From contig NC_056040.1 of the NCBI RefSeq assembly GCF_004379255.2, forward strand, positions 2,894,257 through 2,958,256: a stretch of 64,000 nt of DNA, read 5' to 3'. The stretch comes from Salvia splendens (taxonomy: Eukaryota > Streptophyta > Magnoliopsida > Lamiales > Lamiaceae). The translations under genes were made by a program, and so were the position numbers. The notes below the pieces were generated by a model. The model saw nothing but the letters and a program-made list of their open reading frames with translations. It was not told where the DNA came from and made no database searches. Shown here in pieces: positions 12,501 to 25,705 of this stretch (within the stretch, counting starts at the first letter, position 1; the number at the start of each line of letters is the position of its first letter).

Positions 12501-15500
12501 CCCAGACCAACCATGCCAATAAAAGTAGCAACCCCATTTAATCGTACCTAAACTCGACATTACGTTAAAATGTCAGAATCAGGCACTTAAGAATCAGAAA
12601 AATGTTACCGAGGCTCCATTAAAAAGTAACCTGTAAAGGTGTTTCCTCGCCATTATCTTCTGATATGCTTGCCATAAGTAATCCCCATTCAGTATTTATT
12701 CCCACACTAGTTACCTGTGACAGCCCAATCAAAATTCAATTGGCAGTGCATAGTATATCCTCAGGATGGATATGATAGAAGAACAAGTGCCACTTTCATT
12801 ACAAGCAAACATGTTTCATGTAATAAACACTTGCATGTCAACTAGTCATACACTAAAGTACAGTCTAAACCTGATGTAAATCACCAACTACACCTAGGGT
12901 TGTAAATGAACAGAGCTACTTGTGAGCTATTTGAGGGCTTGGGCCAATCAAAGCTCGTTTGGGATAACTTTATCGAGCCGAGCTCAAGGCTGATTATGCT
13001 CAGTTCATTGGGCTTGTAAACATGTTTGAATCCGTTTGTTCAAGAACGTGTTTGCAAGCTAATTAATCGAGCCAGCTTACGAACCTTTAGTCAAACCTTC
13101 AATCAAGCTCAAGTAACATGCTGATCAAGAGCACAGTTGGAATATTTTTCAAGCCTTTCACGATCTTGAACTCAAACACCATTTATACGAATATCTAACG
13201 AGCTAAGATCAAGCTGAGTTCGGTAGTTAGGTGCCGACCCGAGCTTGAACACCTGAATGCTTTAACGAGCCGTGCTCAAGCCAACTAACATTCAACTCCG
13301 CTTGGCTCATTTACAGCCCTAACTACACCATCACTGTTACCTACTACAAGTTAAGCAACAAAGCATTTCAGTTTATTCATATACATGAAAAATATTATCC
13401 TCCTGTGCCTTATACAAAATTCCTAGCAAACCCACATAGCACATTCACTAACTAGATTAATTATACGTTCTTGAGCAATCATAGCCATGGAAATTATAAA
13501 AATTGCTTAAGAGCTAAGAGGATAGTGAAAAATTACCAGCATTGTCCCATACCCATCAGCAATCTTGCATCCAGACATAAGAAAGGGTGATCGTACAGGA
13601 TCTTTGTGGACCTAAGACAGACCATATTGAAGATTAAACGAGCATATCACACTGACTAACACAACATAGAGCAACAGGTTTCTTTAGGCATACAATTTTA
13701 CTTTCTCCTGTCATACTGGATTCATCAACTGAGAGGGAGTGGCCGGATATTACAAGCCCATCTGCTGGCACCTATATGCATATGGAGGGGATGATTGAAT
13801 TAAATGCAAACATCAACTCCCATACCACCACCCAAAATATATTAAGAGAGTAAGTCTTCCTCAAACACTTGCAACACATGAAGAATATACTAAACATCAA
13901 TTTCCACAGTAGAGAGTAAGGTACTCTAGATTACCTGATCACCAATTTTAAGAGGCAAGACATCACCAACAACTATTTCAAATATTGAAATCTTAGTCCT
14001 CCGCCCACCCCTTATCACCTGTAGAATATTTCAAAGTAAACATAAGAAAAAGAAATAAAATACGGGGGGCAGTACGTGCAGAATATTTTATTCACATTAT
14101 CCTACCTCCATTTGTATATTTTCCTTCTCTTCATTCAAGTTCTGGAATTGAAGGGATTGTTTGTAATCACTTACAGCTGCAATTTTTTTTAAAAAAATGC
14201 ATTTCTTATTACCAGTTGACATGAACACAAGAAAATTTTTATGGAAGACATATGCTGCTGCTGCTGCTACTGCCACTCGAGAATCATATGAACGTTTACA
14301 TGTTGTGTCAGGTTATTTGTGCAAAAAATATGTGTGTTTGGATCCAGTACTTGACCTGAGTAATAAACAGGCTGTGCTCAGGTCCATATAAGAACATTTA
14401 AATTATATTGCCCAGTCTCAACCCAAAGCATAAACTGATTGCCACACCTGGTTGGTTTTTTCTGAAAATACCTAAACATTAACTTCTACTCTTTCTGAAC
14501 TTATGTATGAATTTTGGGCTACTTGATTATCCATACTTGCATGAAAATTTTTATTTCAGCACCCTTCCAACTAGCCTAAACTTTCCAACGACCCACAGAA
14601 AAACCCATGGATGAAAAATTATCTTTTGTTTCTCACTGAAGGCTGGTTTCTGTTCGAAATCATATCATTGGTATTCCATTTTTGAAGATTTATCACTGGT
14701 TAAGACATTTTTACAGAACCCAACCAAGATCATCTCATAACTAAGTATAAACTATGTGATCCATCAATTATAGAGATCAAGCAAGCTGCAAAGAGGTCGC
14801 AACTGCAACTAAAACCAGCAGTTAAACCAAATAAATCACATATTAATATTACCTGTAAAAACAATGACTATAATAACTGCCAAGGCAATGCTTCCTCCAT
14901 CATACCAGCCTTCTTTGATACCCTAAAAAAATAAACCAAGCACTGATACATTATTCTATATTCCTCACCAGAGTGACAAAATCTTCAATGAAGAACCGTA
15001 GGCATGAGAACACGTTGCTATAAACATTTTTTTGAGTTCCAAACCCAGTTGCTTAAACAACTTAATCGATTCAAAGAGCAAACCAAAGAAATGACTGAGA
15101 TATATCTTACTTGAGAAAATTTATGAATTTACAAATTTCCCAATAAAGAAATACAACAAATTTTGACAAAGCAATCACTAATAAGATCTGGTGAAAATAG
15201 ATGTTATTCCTTAATTTACTTGCAAGAAAATCCAATAGCAACATATACATGATGTCGAGGAACACCTCGATCAACATGAAAGAAAAAATAATATACATAG
15301 CTCTAACAAGTTGAGAAAGACAGCAAACCGGCTCAACACAAGGACAGAAAGTCACAATCAAGAAATGGGCAGCCAAGACAGGGTGCACTATCTTTAGTTA
15401 TCTCATGATCATTCCCAGGAACTGACATATAAGAGTGCACTGAATCTTACCTCGGTCTTTATACCCAATACCAAGGAAGCAGTTGCAGCAACCATCAAAA

Positions 15501-17971
15501 TTATAAGAGTAGTATCTCGACAAGCATCCCACACAAAGCTCTACAGGAAAAAATAATTATCACAAATAAAACAATTTTCTAACACTTCTTCAACAGAAAA
15601 GGTATGATGATTGTCAAAAACAGAACTAGTCAGTGTAGTCACTCACCCAAAAACTCCTTCCCTTCTTTCGAGGATATGTATTCGACCCAAAAGCTTTCTT
15701 CCTGTTTATGATGTCAGTCTCATCCCCTGATATACCATTCTCCTGATTGGATTTTACCTTTTCAGCTAATCCTTTAACCTGGCCACACAAAGTAACGAAT
15801 AAGGATGACATGGGAATACAAATAAAAACAATATGTTGACTAAAAAATATGAGTAGAAAGATTGCAATGAACTTGCCCCCCCATTTTGCTGCAAAAGAGA
15901 AAGATCATGCTCCTTGGATATTGCAACTAGCTCTTCTGAGCTGATGCCAAAATCAGAATTTTGAGTAGGACTCAATGGTAAAGTTGAAGTTACTGCACCT
16001 AAAATGTCAGCCAAAACAACAAATGAGCATAAAACGACGCATGGCCAAATAAAAGATATCCACCGTGATAATGGTCAGCAAGATAAATAAATTAAAACAG
16101 ATCATCAACTTTAAACAGTTTAAATGTCCCCGATAAGCCAATGTCAACAAATTGATGACAGTAGTATGATCATTAAGACTTATAGTTTCCTAGATTAACA
16201 CGACAACTAGAACAAAGTTAATAAGTAAAAGATGACATTGCAATTTCAACAAGATAATACAATAAGAACTTGTACCAGCTCTAAAATGATATATTACAGC
16301 TCCCACAGAAGTTTAATCAATAAAAGATTTATTCTGTACAACAGAGCAGAAATATAATTACCAGGTAGTACTTTGCCCGCCTCTTGGAACAATACAGCAG
16401 CCTGGTCAAGTGATCACAGTTTAGCAATCAAATGAATGATCATTAGGTACCTACTTCATAAAAGAAAAATAATTTACCCTAATGACTTGAGCATGTGTTC
16501 TAATCTTAGCAGTTAACTGCCTTCTCTCTTCTTCTTTCTTCAAGTCCAATGTATAACGAAATCGCCTTGAAGCATTTAGGACAAGTGCGGCTTGCTGAAG
16601 CAACCACAGATTAAGAAAAATATTAAAATTGACTGGTAAGAACACACTTTAGTGTTGGACAAACCAATGGTAAAAAAAGAAATCAAGGTCCACCTAAATT
16701 CATTTAAGTAAGAAAAATATAGAGAGCAACTAAAGAAGTTATAATGCAGTTGTCTACTGATCATTCTCTTCGAATATAACGTCTTCTTCTTCTTTTCATA
16801 CGAGGGACATACGTGAATAACAGTATCTACTATCTACAATGGTGGTTACATGCCAAGTGATAATGTGCCTACTCTTCTTTGGTGTTTTATATACTGGAAT
16901 TTTGATTAAATAGTTTACATACATATATTGTATCTACTCAAATATGGACTTGTAAAATTGCAATAAATCACTTCAACTAGGCCACAAGCCATAATTAGGC
17001 AAGAAAAATTTTCAAAACCCAAACACAGGTAAATAAGAACAGAAGAGAGAGAGAGGGAGAGAGAGAGGTACAAAAATATGGATTGTTACACACCCTGATC
17101 ATCCATACTCGACCACAGTGGCCATAAGAGAAGGAAATGCATGTGAGATTACTATCATTGCTCGCTTAAGACAGCGGAAATATTGAAAACAATTAACTAC
17201 CACATGAGTAATAACTGCGTAAGCTTAATGTCAACCTATATACAATACTGATGCAGTACAAATGGCATTACTTAAATCGGAGGAAAAGAAGACTACATTT
17301 GAGAATCTGTCTTATTGAATAAATCACATATTGCTCCATTCTTCCACAGATTCAGGAACAATGGTGTTTCCAATGGTATTATAGATATGCACAATGCTCA
17401 TTGCAAACCAAAGCATTACGCAGTAACCACAATCTCAATTTTAGCAGGTGAACAAGAGCGATAAAAGGTACTATAAGAAGAATAAAGAATGCTGTGTTCA
17501 CTTATTAAGGAATTCTTATATCATGAGAGCAAACAAGAACTAACTAGATTGCTATTCAGTTCTCAACACACATTTCAAAAACCTTCATAGATAGCCATGA
17601 AATATACCACCCGCGTCGTACCAAATCACTCAATCAAACTAGGATGACTAATGAAAATATAAAACCGCCTCCTCCGTTATGACTCATGGACTTCGGAATA
17701 CAAAACAAATCAACTGAAGCAATGATTACAAGCAAGGAAATGGCAAAAAGACTTAATAACAGAGCGATCGCCAACATAAAATCAGATCAGAAATGAACCA
17801 ATGCAGCCGACTCACCCTCCATCTCCGCAGCCGGTGCACCGGAGCACTCTTCGTCCGAAAAATGTCGAACGGTCCATCGCCGTCGTCTTCATCCTCGGGA
17901 TAATCGCGCCGGCTACTCCCCGCTTCGAGGTCGAACCCGTCCTTGTACCTGATTTCTTCAGTCATGCTCAA
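6507..17971 (-). CDS. ACA8/ACA10-like: Autoinhibited Ca2+-ATPase, plasma-membrane ACA8/ACA10 type (P-type IIB)
   Basis: Calmodulin-regulated P2B pump that exports Ca2+ from the cytosol. 33 coding exons join in phase to 3282 bp, 1093 aa (Arabidopsis relatives about 1070). Exons, 5' to 3': 17971-17816, 16594-16478, 16401-16362, 15998-15877, 15778-15647, 15540-15451, 14922-14853, 14176-14106, 14018-13935, 13771-13694, 13611-13537, 12714-12631, 12547-12465, 12377-12269, 12187-12132, 11888-11846, 11763-11680, 11532-11395, 10858-10793, 10712-10614, 10489-10379, 10193-10023, 9629-9570, 9126-8962, 8862-8746, 8427-8329, 7893-7756, 7669-7569, 7404-7359, 7273-7139, 7024-6917, 6828-6737, 6648-6507. The N-terminal calmodulin-binding stretch ([20 protein letters not shown], about residues 50-70) marks the autoinhibitory domain. 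Signature motifs: TGES at 315-318, PEGLP at 446-450, phosphorylated Asp489 in DKTGT, KGAAE nucleotide-binding motif, TGDGTNDAP at 795-803. Start ATG is at 17971; a second in-frame ATG follows two codons later. One intron uses a GC donor (15876-15875). The product ends [10 protein letters not shown]. The 3' flank is cut by a solo LTR. Confidence 0.95.
12895..13321. mobile_element. hAT-type MITE in a Ca2+-ATPase intron, 427 bp
   Basis: Starts TAGGGTTGTAAATGAACAG and ends GCTCATTTACAGCCCTA, so the ends are imperfect inverted repeats (TAGGGYTGTAAATGA). A perfect 8-bp target duplication ACTACACC flanks it (12887-12894 and 13322-13329), the size made by hAT transposases. The interior is rich in GAGCTCAAGC/GAGCCGAGCTC motifs that can pair with each other. 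No ORF. It lies in the intron between the exons at 13537 and 12714. Confidence 0.9.
17041..17068. repeat. GA microsatellite
   Basis: Imperfect (GA)n tract of about 28 bp inside the first large intron of the Ca2+-ATPase gene. No element boundaries. Confidence 0.8.
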
Positions 17972-20500
17972 TTCTCTCGATTCCGTTCCTTAGGCGCAGG
18001 AGATATGACGACTCTTCCGGAGAACTGAGATTCAGCCAATGTCGCCAAAAACAAACTGCAAAAGACAAATTCCTGCAACTGATCACAAAAAGTAAGTGTT
18101 TAGTCGCGCGGAGAGTAACGATTCGTGTGCGAATAGAGCAGGAAACGGAGGAACTACCGCGGTGGATGCCGGAAAATTCGAAAGCGACCGTCGCCGGAAA
18201 ATGAGAGTGGTGAAGCCACACGGATAGCGTGTGGAAAGGAGAATTAAGAAATTGCCTCGAAATTTCTCAAAAATTGCCAACTTCCCACGCTCCCACGTCG
18301 CTCTGTCGAATTTCTTTTATACTAGTAATATATTTTTAATTTTTTTCTTATTTAAGATTGATTAAAGTTATTATAAAAATAAAATATTCATGATTACATT
18401 TATTATAATAAAAAGAACTCGATTAATTATATTTCATCTTTTATTTTATTCTATTCTATTCTTTATTTACCTAGTTATTGTAAATCATTTATATAAATAA
18501 AATAATGAAAATTCAAAGAGTAATAAATGCTGGTGTGATAGCCCGTTACGCTATCGTTCCAAGACTTGGTGACGGGTGTTTCTTGTGTCTTGTGTCGATG
18601 CGCTGCGGGAGCTTTTCGTATCTTAGATCTTGTGATAGTACGGAAATTCCGGGGATAGGTAGATTTTCTTTGCAAATCAAATATTCGATTAGGAAAATAT
18701 TAAAAATTTAAAGCTCATGTGATAAGGATTTATTCCTATTAAATCTGGAATAACTTTAATTTGCTTTCTCGGTGGAAAAGGAAATATTCTTTTTATTGAT
18801 AATTACAATTGATCTGGTGTAAATGCTGTTTTGATCCTATGAGCGTCGACATTAAATCATGGAATATATTTTGCAATGTTTTAAAAATAATTTAAAAATA
18901 TAAACCATATTTAATTTTAGGATAATAAATAACTATAATTCAACTTATCATAATTATAACTATATTATTAATATTTATTTTTATTATCATAATAATAATA
19001 ATTTATTAAATAATTAAATATAATTATAATTATATAATAATATAATAATTATTAATTTATAAATTTATAAATTTGTAATTAACAATAAAATTGTAGTGAA
19101 ATTTTAAATTATAAAATTTATTCCATTAAAAATTAAGTAAATATACTGATAATAATAATAATAATCTTATTTATTATTATATTATTATATATTATGATGT
19201 ATAATCCATATTTAAACTATCCATCGTAATAATAAATAAATAATATAATTATTATCATTTGTAATTAATAATTTATTAAATAATATGTATTATTATTTTT
19301 TATAAATAAAAAATGATAAGTATATTTTTAGTTTAGTGTTTAAATCAAATATATACTTTCAAATCTTGATATTTTCCAAACACGGGAAAGTAAAGTTATT
19401 AGAAATCATATTCCCGGGATTCATTTTCTCATGAATCATTTTCCTTGTCAACTTTATTTTCCCGCTAACCAAACATGGCCTACAAGTTTCTTGAATGATA
19501 AGCCAATAAGATTGAAAATTGTAATAAAATTTGGATTTTGAACAAAAATAATTCATTCTTTCGATGATAAATTATTTATATTCATGAAATTATTTGAGTA
19601 TTAGGTCATTTAAATATGAAACACATTCTTTCGAATTAAATCTAAGTAAATTCGAAAGATATTCTTTCAGAATTTTCTATATATATGTATAAATTTTAAA
19701 TTAATGAAATATAACTCATATCGTATTAATTTTATAAAATTATTTCAAAAATAAAATATTATTCAAAATTCGTGTGGTATTAAAATAATTCATACTTATA
19801 ATTAAATAATTAATCATAGAATAATACTATTTCATTATAATTGAAGACCAGATCTTATTATAATCTCAATTTCAAATAATTTAGAACTAAAAAAATACAT
19901 CAATGTTGTGTTCAGGGGCAAAATAAATAAGAACGTGATATGTTTCATTTTTCAGATACATATGATGATATTTTTCATTTGTCAAGATATAAAAGACGCC
20001 AACCTCATTTTCTATAGAATAAATTTGAAGTTCACTCTAAATAAAAACTCGTGTGTAAATATAATCTAGTGAAAATCAATTTTATGATATTATAGTTCTA
20101 AATGTTTGTTTAATGTTTTATGGTCTTAGTCTCTTATATGTCTAAGTTCATCTTATTTTCACCTACTCCACCTTACCAAATCTCCTTTCAAATTATTTCC
20201 AAATAAATGAATGCTGCTAATAATTTTGTTCAATTTGAATATAATTTTGAATTACAAATGTACATTTAATATGGAAATGAGTAGGCGTCCAGTTGTAATT
20301 TGAAAAAAAATCCATAAACACTTAATGTTGTTTGCTTCTTTTTTATTATTAGGAATTTGAATTGAATGTATATAGTTTGATTTTGTGAATTGGTAAAAGA
20401 TCTGTCTAATATATATTCCTTTCATTATCTGCTATAATATCAACAAACTGACTTGAACCCATTTCTTCAGGAAAAACATCAAGTTTGAAATTCGAGTAAT
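17972..20500. other. 5' region of the Ca2+-ATPase gene and AT-rich spacer
   Basis: Sequence from 17972 to about 18300 is GC-richer and probably holds the 5' UTR and proximal promoter of the minus-strand pump gene. From about 18340 to 20500 it is very AT-rich, with long ATT/TAA stretches at 18880-19320. Apart from a small inverted-repeat element at 19376 no gene or feature was recognised. Confidence 0.5.
19376..19480. mobile_element. Small MITE-like inverted-repeat element
   Basis: CCAAACACGGGAAAGTAAAG at 19376 faces an inverted copy at about 19450-19475 (AACTTTATTTTCCCGCTAAC, then CAAAC). The inner arms also include CATTTTCTCATGAATCATTTT. The length of about 105 bp and the long arms suit a MITE. 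No clear target duplication was found, so the family is not assigned. Confidence 0.5.
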
Positions 20501-20899
20501 TGTTAAGGATCTAAATCCCTAACGTTCGGTAGAACGGGGAACAACTACGAAGAGATAAATCCGGCGCCCGTGAGGGTCGGCGGAGGACGAATCTGGGCGG
20601 CTGTGCGCGGGTTCCAACCCGTCGAGCAACGGCTACAGATCAGATATACGTTTCCGGCTGTGCGCGGAGAGATTCCATCGGGCAGCAGGTAGCGTAAGGA
20701 ATTAGGGATTCAAAGAATCACACGTGGACTTGGCCAAAATAATATTGTATTTCATTGAATGATTAAAATGATAACATCCTCTCCTATTTATAATACTAGA
20801 ATACTACTACCCTAACTTATTGAATTAGAAAACAAAGATATGGAAAAGATACTATGAATCAAAAAGATAACTAAATACTAAAATATAGGGATCGTATCA
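20501..20899 (-). mobile_element. Solo LTR, 399 bp, minus orientation
   Basis: On the minus strand it starts TGATACGATCCC (20899) and ends GGATCCTTAACA-like (TAGATCCTTAACA, 20501), with TG...CA ends. The flanks GTAAT (20496-20500) and GTAAC (20900-20904) match at four of five bases, as a slightly decayed 5-bp duplication. A TATA-like TATAAATAGGAGAGG lies on the minus strand near 20780-20795, followed by a GC-rich part at 20555-20690. This fits an LTR promoter orientation. No internal retrotransposon sequence is present. Confidence 0.7.
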
Positions 20900-20904
20900 G
20901 TAAC

Positions 20905-23900
20905 CCTAACTTTTAAACAAGGATGATATTATAGTCAACATAATTTATCAGACTTTCAAACTAGTTTATGGGGAAATGACATGCTCGTTTAACGTTGTTA
21001 GTTTTGTTTATATTTTTAATTTAATTTTTAATACATTAAAAATTATTATTAATATTTAATTCTACAAAATTCATAAAAATCAAAGCTCCATTTATTCATT
21101 TTCTATAAATTTTGTGAAATTAAAAATGTTAATAACATGTTTAAATGTTTTAGAATTAAACTAAATATATAAAACAAAAAAAAATATTAAACGAGCATGA
21201 AACGAGATTGGTGATCATATAATATATGTATCATATTATTTCCCCTAGTTTATGATATAAATTAGTGCAATTTTCTTTATTCTTTAATTCTTTCCTACGT
21301 TATATCAATTCACAAGTCCACAATTTGTGATCTATACCCTTTACGTTTGATGTTTAATAGGTATATATTTGAAAAAGGAGCTTTAATTTCAACTTTGTGT
21401 TTCATTTAATTGTTACTTGTTTCATATATTGAATTATCGAAATGTAACATTAATGTAGCTGGTATGATAATGCACTGCACCATTTATTCTTCTTCTCCAT
21501 ATTTTTATTTTAATTGGTTTCAACCACTAAAGTGTGCATCATATTCATAACAATATTAGTAAATATATACAAAATTTAGTAATTATGGAGTATATATTTA
21601 AACAAAAATGAAAAGGGCAAAGTATGTCTGAAAAAAATGCGCATGCTATATCACTCCCAAAGTTGCTTTATCGTGTGTGGATTCAATTTTCAACATAAAG
21701 GAATTTAGTAATTAGTTGAAATTCTTGTCCGTTTTATATTTGAGTTTGAAATTCTACTTTGGTTATTCTTGTGAATTGGAGGTAGAAAAAAATTTATCAA
21801 GCATAATATTACATAACAAATATTATTAAATTTAATGATGGATTCGGACAGTCAGTCGATCAATTTTAGTTGTCGATACATGACTACATGAGGATCATAT
21901 TAGTTTTTTGAGATATCATCAACCCTACTGTGCATTAGCACGACCCACAACTTTAGCGGTCGATACATGACTTGTAGAATGCCACGTGGCATTACATAGA
22001 TTTTGTCTCATCAAAATGCAAAACGGTTAATATTCTCATGCTTATGGCTAATGCTTTCTACAAAGCTACCATTTGAAAAATATTTATTAATTGGTCAATG
22101 GATTTTACCTTTTTGAGTTTTTTTCTTTTTGCTTTTTTCACATTTTTTCCATGTTGTCAAATATTTGTATTGCAAGTAAGGAACATTGAACAAACAGCGA
22201 GGCGACAGGTGACAGATTCCATAAAATACATATATTCACTTAATATTTATTTACTTTTATAAGAAAAAGCAATGTTCCGATAACATTATTCCCAACGAGT
22301 TCTATCACCTTTTATTTGACTCCTCTAATAAACGAAAATAAAAAATAAATGACTGTTGGTTCACAGCAAATAAAACTTATATTATACGGACATAAAAATT
22401 AAGACGCAATTACTAGTATTTGAAATTTTCTAAAAATAATTATAATTTAGAACACAAAAGAAAGCGTCCCTAAGTTGACAAATTAATTTAATTTTTTTTT
22501 TTTGAAAGCTTCTATTTATGCCCCTAATTTTTGTTGGAATAGTAAAGATACTTTTTGAAACATTAGTGGCATAACTAAATAGTACGAAATAGTATAGTAT
22601 AAAATTAACATTTTTAATAGAATTAAAAAATGTTCTTAGCATTTTTTGTTGTTGTAGTGGTTGTTCATCTACATGTATTTTCTTGTTTTGTAGTGATTTT
22701 AATAAAAAAAAAATTGTACGAATACACTGATTTTTTTATTACTGTATATTGAACTATTTTGGTATATTAATATTTTTTTGTTGGCCAATTTTTCGGTTGA
22801 AAAAGACCTACAATTATGCTTTACATATAAAGTCTTGATTTTTGAGATTCACACTAAACGTGAATCATGAAGGAGGAAGGTAGCAGGAAGTTTCACTTTT
22901 TTGTTTGGCCACAAATATTTCTATAATGCAAAATATATAGCACATAAAGGGGATGTAATCAAATGTAAATTCTAAATATTGTATAAACTTAAAACTATGA
23001 TATGGACCGTTAGAAAATGTCAACACAATGTTTACACTATATTGACATTATTTGTTGACATTTTTTAACGATACAAATTATAATTTCGAGTTTGTACAAT
23101 ATTTAGAATTTGCATTTTATCACTTACCTAGAACATAATAATACAATATTATTGGTTGAAAATTATTTCAGTATTAATTATGAACTTACAAAAAATTATA
23201 ACCAAACCAAATACTATATTGTTGCTACCTCATCTCCTGGCTGCTTTAGCTCATTGTGCGCATGCACGCAAAGAAAACTTACTCTATTTTAATTTATAGG
23301 TGGCGTTCGGTTGCCATGACTAATATCATGAGACTATCCATCTAGGATTAAGTTGTGAGATTATTTTAGTTAGAGGGGAAGCTATGACTAATTATCATGA
23401 GACTATCCATCTAGAATTAAGTTGAAGGGTTCAATCTTATGAACCAAACATGATACATATTTAATCATGAGATTTAATCTTGTCAACCGAACACCCGATA
23501 TAGTATAATTTTTGGACAATATTACTCTTGTTTACCGACAACAATATACCAGCACGTGTAAGATATATAGGTTAGTTAGATGTATATATTGACTTAGTAG
23601 TAAAGTGTTTAATGCTCGAAGACAAATAGTTGAAATTTAAGTGTAATAAGACACCACCTTTAATTTCTACTAAGTATTTATTCATTCATAAAAAATATGG
23701 GTTACTCCGCCGAATGAAAAAGGAAATACAAATTGAAATATTTCAACATTGACAAATTAAATACTAATTTTTTTTAGGTGAACATATACAAATATCTTAC
23801 TTGGCATACTTTATTATGACTTTATGAGTTTGGCCTGCAAAGTAAATCGTAATAAAAGCATCATAAATTAAGAAAACATAGGCCTGTTTATTGTAATACG

Positions 23901-25705
23901 CGTAATCGCCGAATCAGATAAATAAATTAGAAATTAATATTATCATTATTAATATTAAAACTGCATAGTGGCTTGCATGAACATTAATTGATTGACACCC
24001 AACTGCATGTTTCATTCATTTTCTTTCTCTGTCCTTTTTCCTAATTATGTCGGTATGTTAATATCATAAGTATTTTTTATTTTTGGTTAAGGAAGTTTAA
24101 TTTGTCGCATGTGCAATGTGTTTTGAACCTAACTAGTGAATAATGAATTTGATATGACGTGGAGAAAGAAAATAAAGTGGAAGACATTATGTGAAAGGGA
24201 TAACAAAATAGTATATGGTGCATTTCATGATTTGGGGGAAGTGTGATTAATCCTATTGATTTGTGGAAAATAATGATAGGAATCAAACTAGAGCACTTCA
24301 CAAATTTTCATTTGATAATTGTAGACACTTCACCAATTAGAGCACTTCACAAATTTTTGTTTTCTATTGTGACACGTGTCATTCTGAAATGGTTACGACC
24401 TTCTCATTTTGGCCGACTTTTCATAATCGATCTTTTATTTTATTTAATGATTTACCCATTTTATCTTAGTCTAAGATGCTCCTCCTCGACTAATAGGTCA
24501 GGAATTCGAGTCACCATATAAGTAGATGGGAAACTAGAATTAATCATTCTAAAAAAACACATGCGGAGTTAGGGACGGATCGGGTCGCCGGTCACCTCGG
24601 ACTCAACCCGAGGCCGGACAGTCGCTCGCTAATCCAAACTCGAGTCAAATATAACTCAAACCCAAACTTATTACATGACCAAGATCATTATAAAATAACA
24701 GTTATCATGAATAAAAATATTATTTATAATAAATACAAGAAAGTGTTTATATGTGACTATTGTTATGAATAATCAGACAAAAAATATTGTTATTATAGTA
24801 AAAGTTATTATTGCTAATAAAAGTAAATGGTTGTTATTTTCGTAAAACAATTCGGCTGCATTAGTTTTAAGATATAAGTCAATAAGTATTGGTATTTAAG
24901 TATTTGGAATTATGAAACCGGGAATATGTTATTTTTAGCTTTTCAATTCGAAAATTGTAAAAACAAATATCCGAATTATTTGAACTACCGACTTTTCAAC
25001 AAAAATATCCAATGATATTGTCATAACTAAATCAAAACTTGAACTTAAACAAAAGTACAAAACTAACAAAATATCCACACTTTCAAAATTAGGAGTTTAG
25101 TCAAAGAAAGATTTAGGTTTAAGTAATCCATATTAAAATTAAGTATTACATTATATAATTTGGAACATTTTTATACGAAGTCTAATATATCTTGGCTATC
25201 AAACAAAATTTTCCGGATTGACAGGCGATATATACTGAACTCATTCCACATCGCATATTTCTTGGCACATGTTTGGTCTATATTAGCATTATTATTTTTA
25301 ATAAAAAAATAATAGTGGTACAATTTTATAAGGTTAATACTTTAGAAATTGTTACGTGCATTGTTGATTTTACAAATTACACAAAGGCCAAACAGCTCAT
25401 TTCTCCTTAATATAATTGAATAAAAAGAACTAATCAAGGCTTTGCAAATTACTCTCCCTTATTTGCCAGAGTTTTTTTGGCCCAAAAAAGATGTGGTTGG
25501 TGAAAATCAACATCACTTTCCTGTCCTTGAACACCCTAAAATGAATTGAAAAACAGTAAGAAAACATGAAGAGAGCAAGTGGAGAATAAATCATAACAAA
25601 ATATCAGTGTCATTATACATTGATAATATAGGACACCACCAAAACTGACTTCCCAATTGTGGGATCAAAAATGGACTACTGAGTTCATAACCTCACATGC
25701 ATGTT
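20905..25705. other. AT-rich spacer without recognisable genes
   Basis: About 4.8 kb of AT-rich sequence between the solo LTR and the 3' end of the NOLC1-like gene. The ORFs are all under about 95 codons and have no domain signal. One Harbinger-like MITE (23302-23495) was recognised. A short GC-rich stretch at 24560-24640 looks like a piece of an older transposon, but no ends were found. Confidence 0.5.
23302..23495. mobile_element. Harbinger-like MITE, about 194 bp
   Basis: Left end GGCGTTCGGTTG (23302) is mirrored by CAACCGAACACC (ending 23495), an inverted repeat of 12 bp with one mismatch. The interior has a direct repeat of ATCATGAGACTATCCATCTA (near 23325 and 23394) and ATCATGAGATT-type stretches. 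No clear target duplication could be read, so the superfamily call is tentative. Confidence 0.6.

Noticed and set aside
14197..14391. 64-codon ORF in the Ca2+-ATPase gene
   Set aside because: It lies in an intron on the opposite strand, next to the exon at 14176, with a (CTG)-like run; no domain.
24560..24640. GC-rich segment as a possible gene piece or tRNA
   Set aside because: No cloverleaf or B-box could be fitted and no ORF is present; probably decayed transposon.
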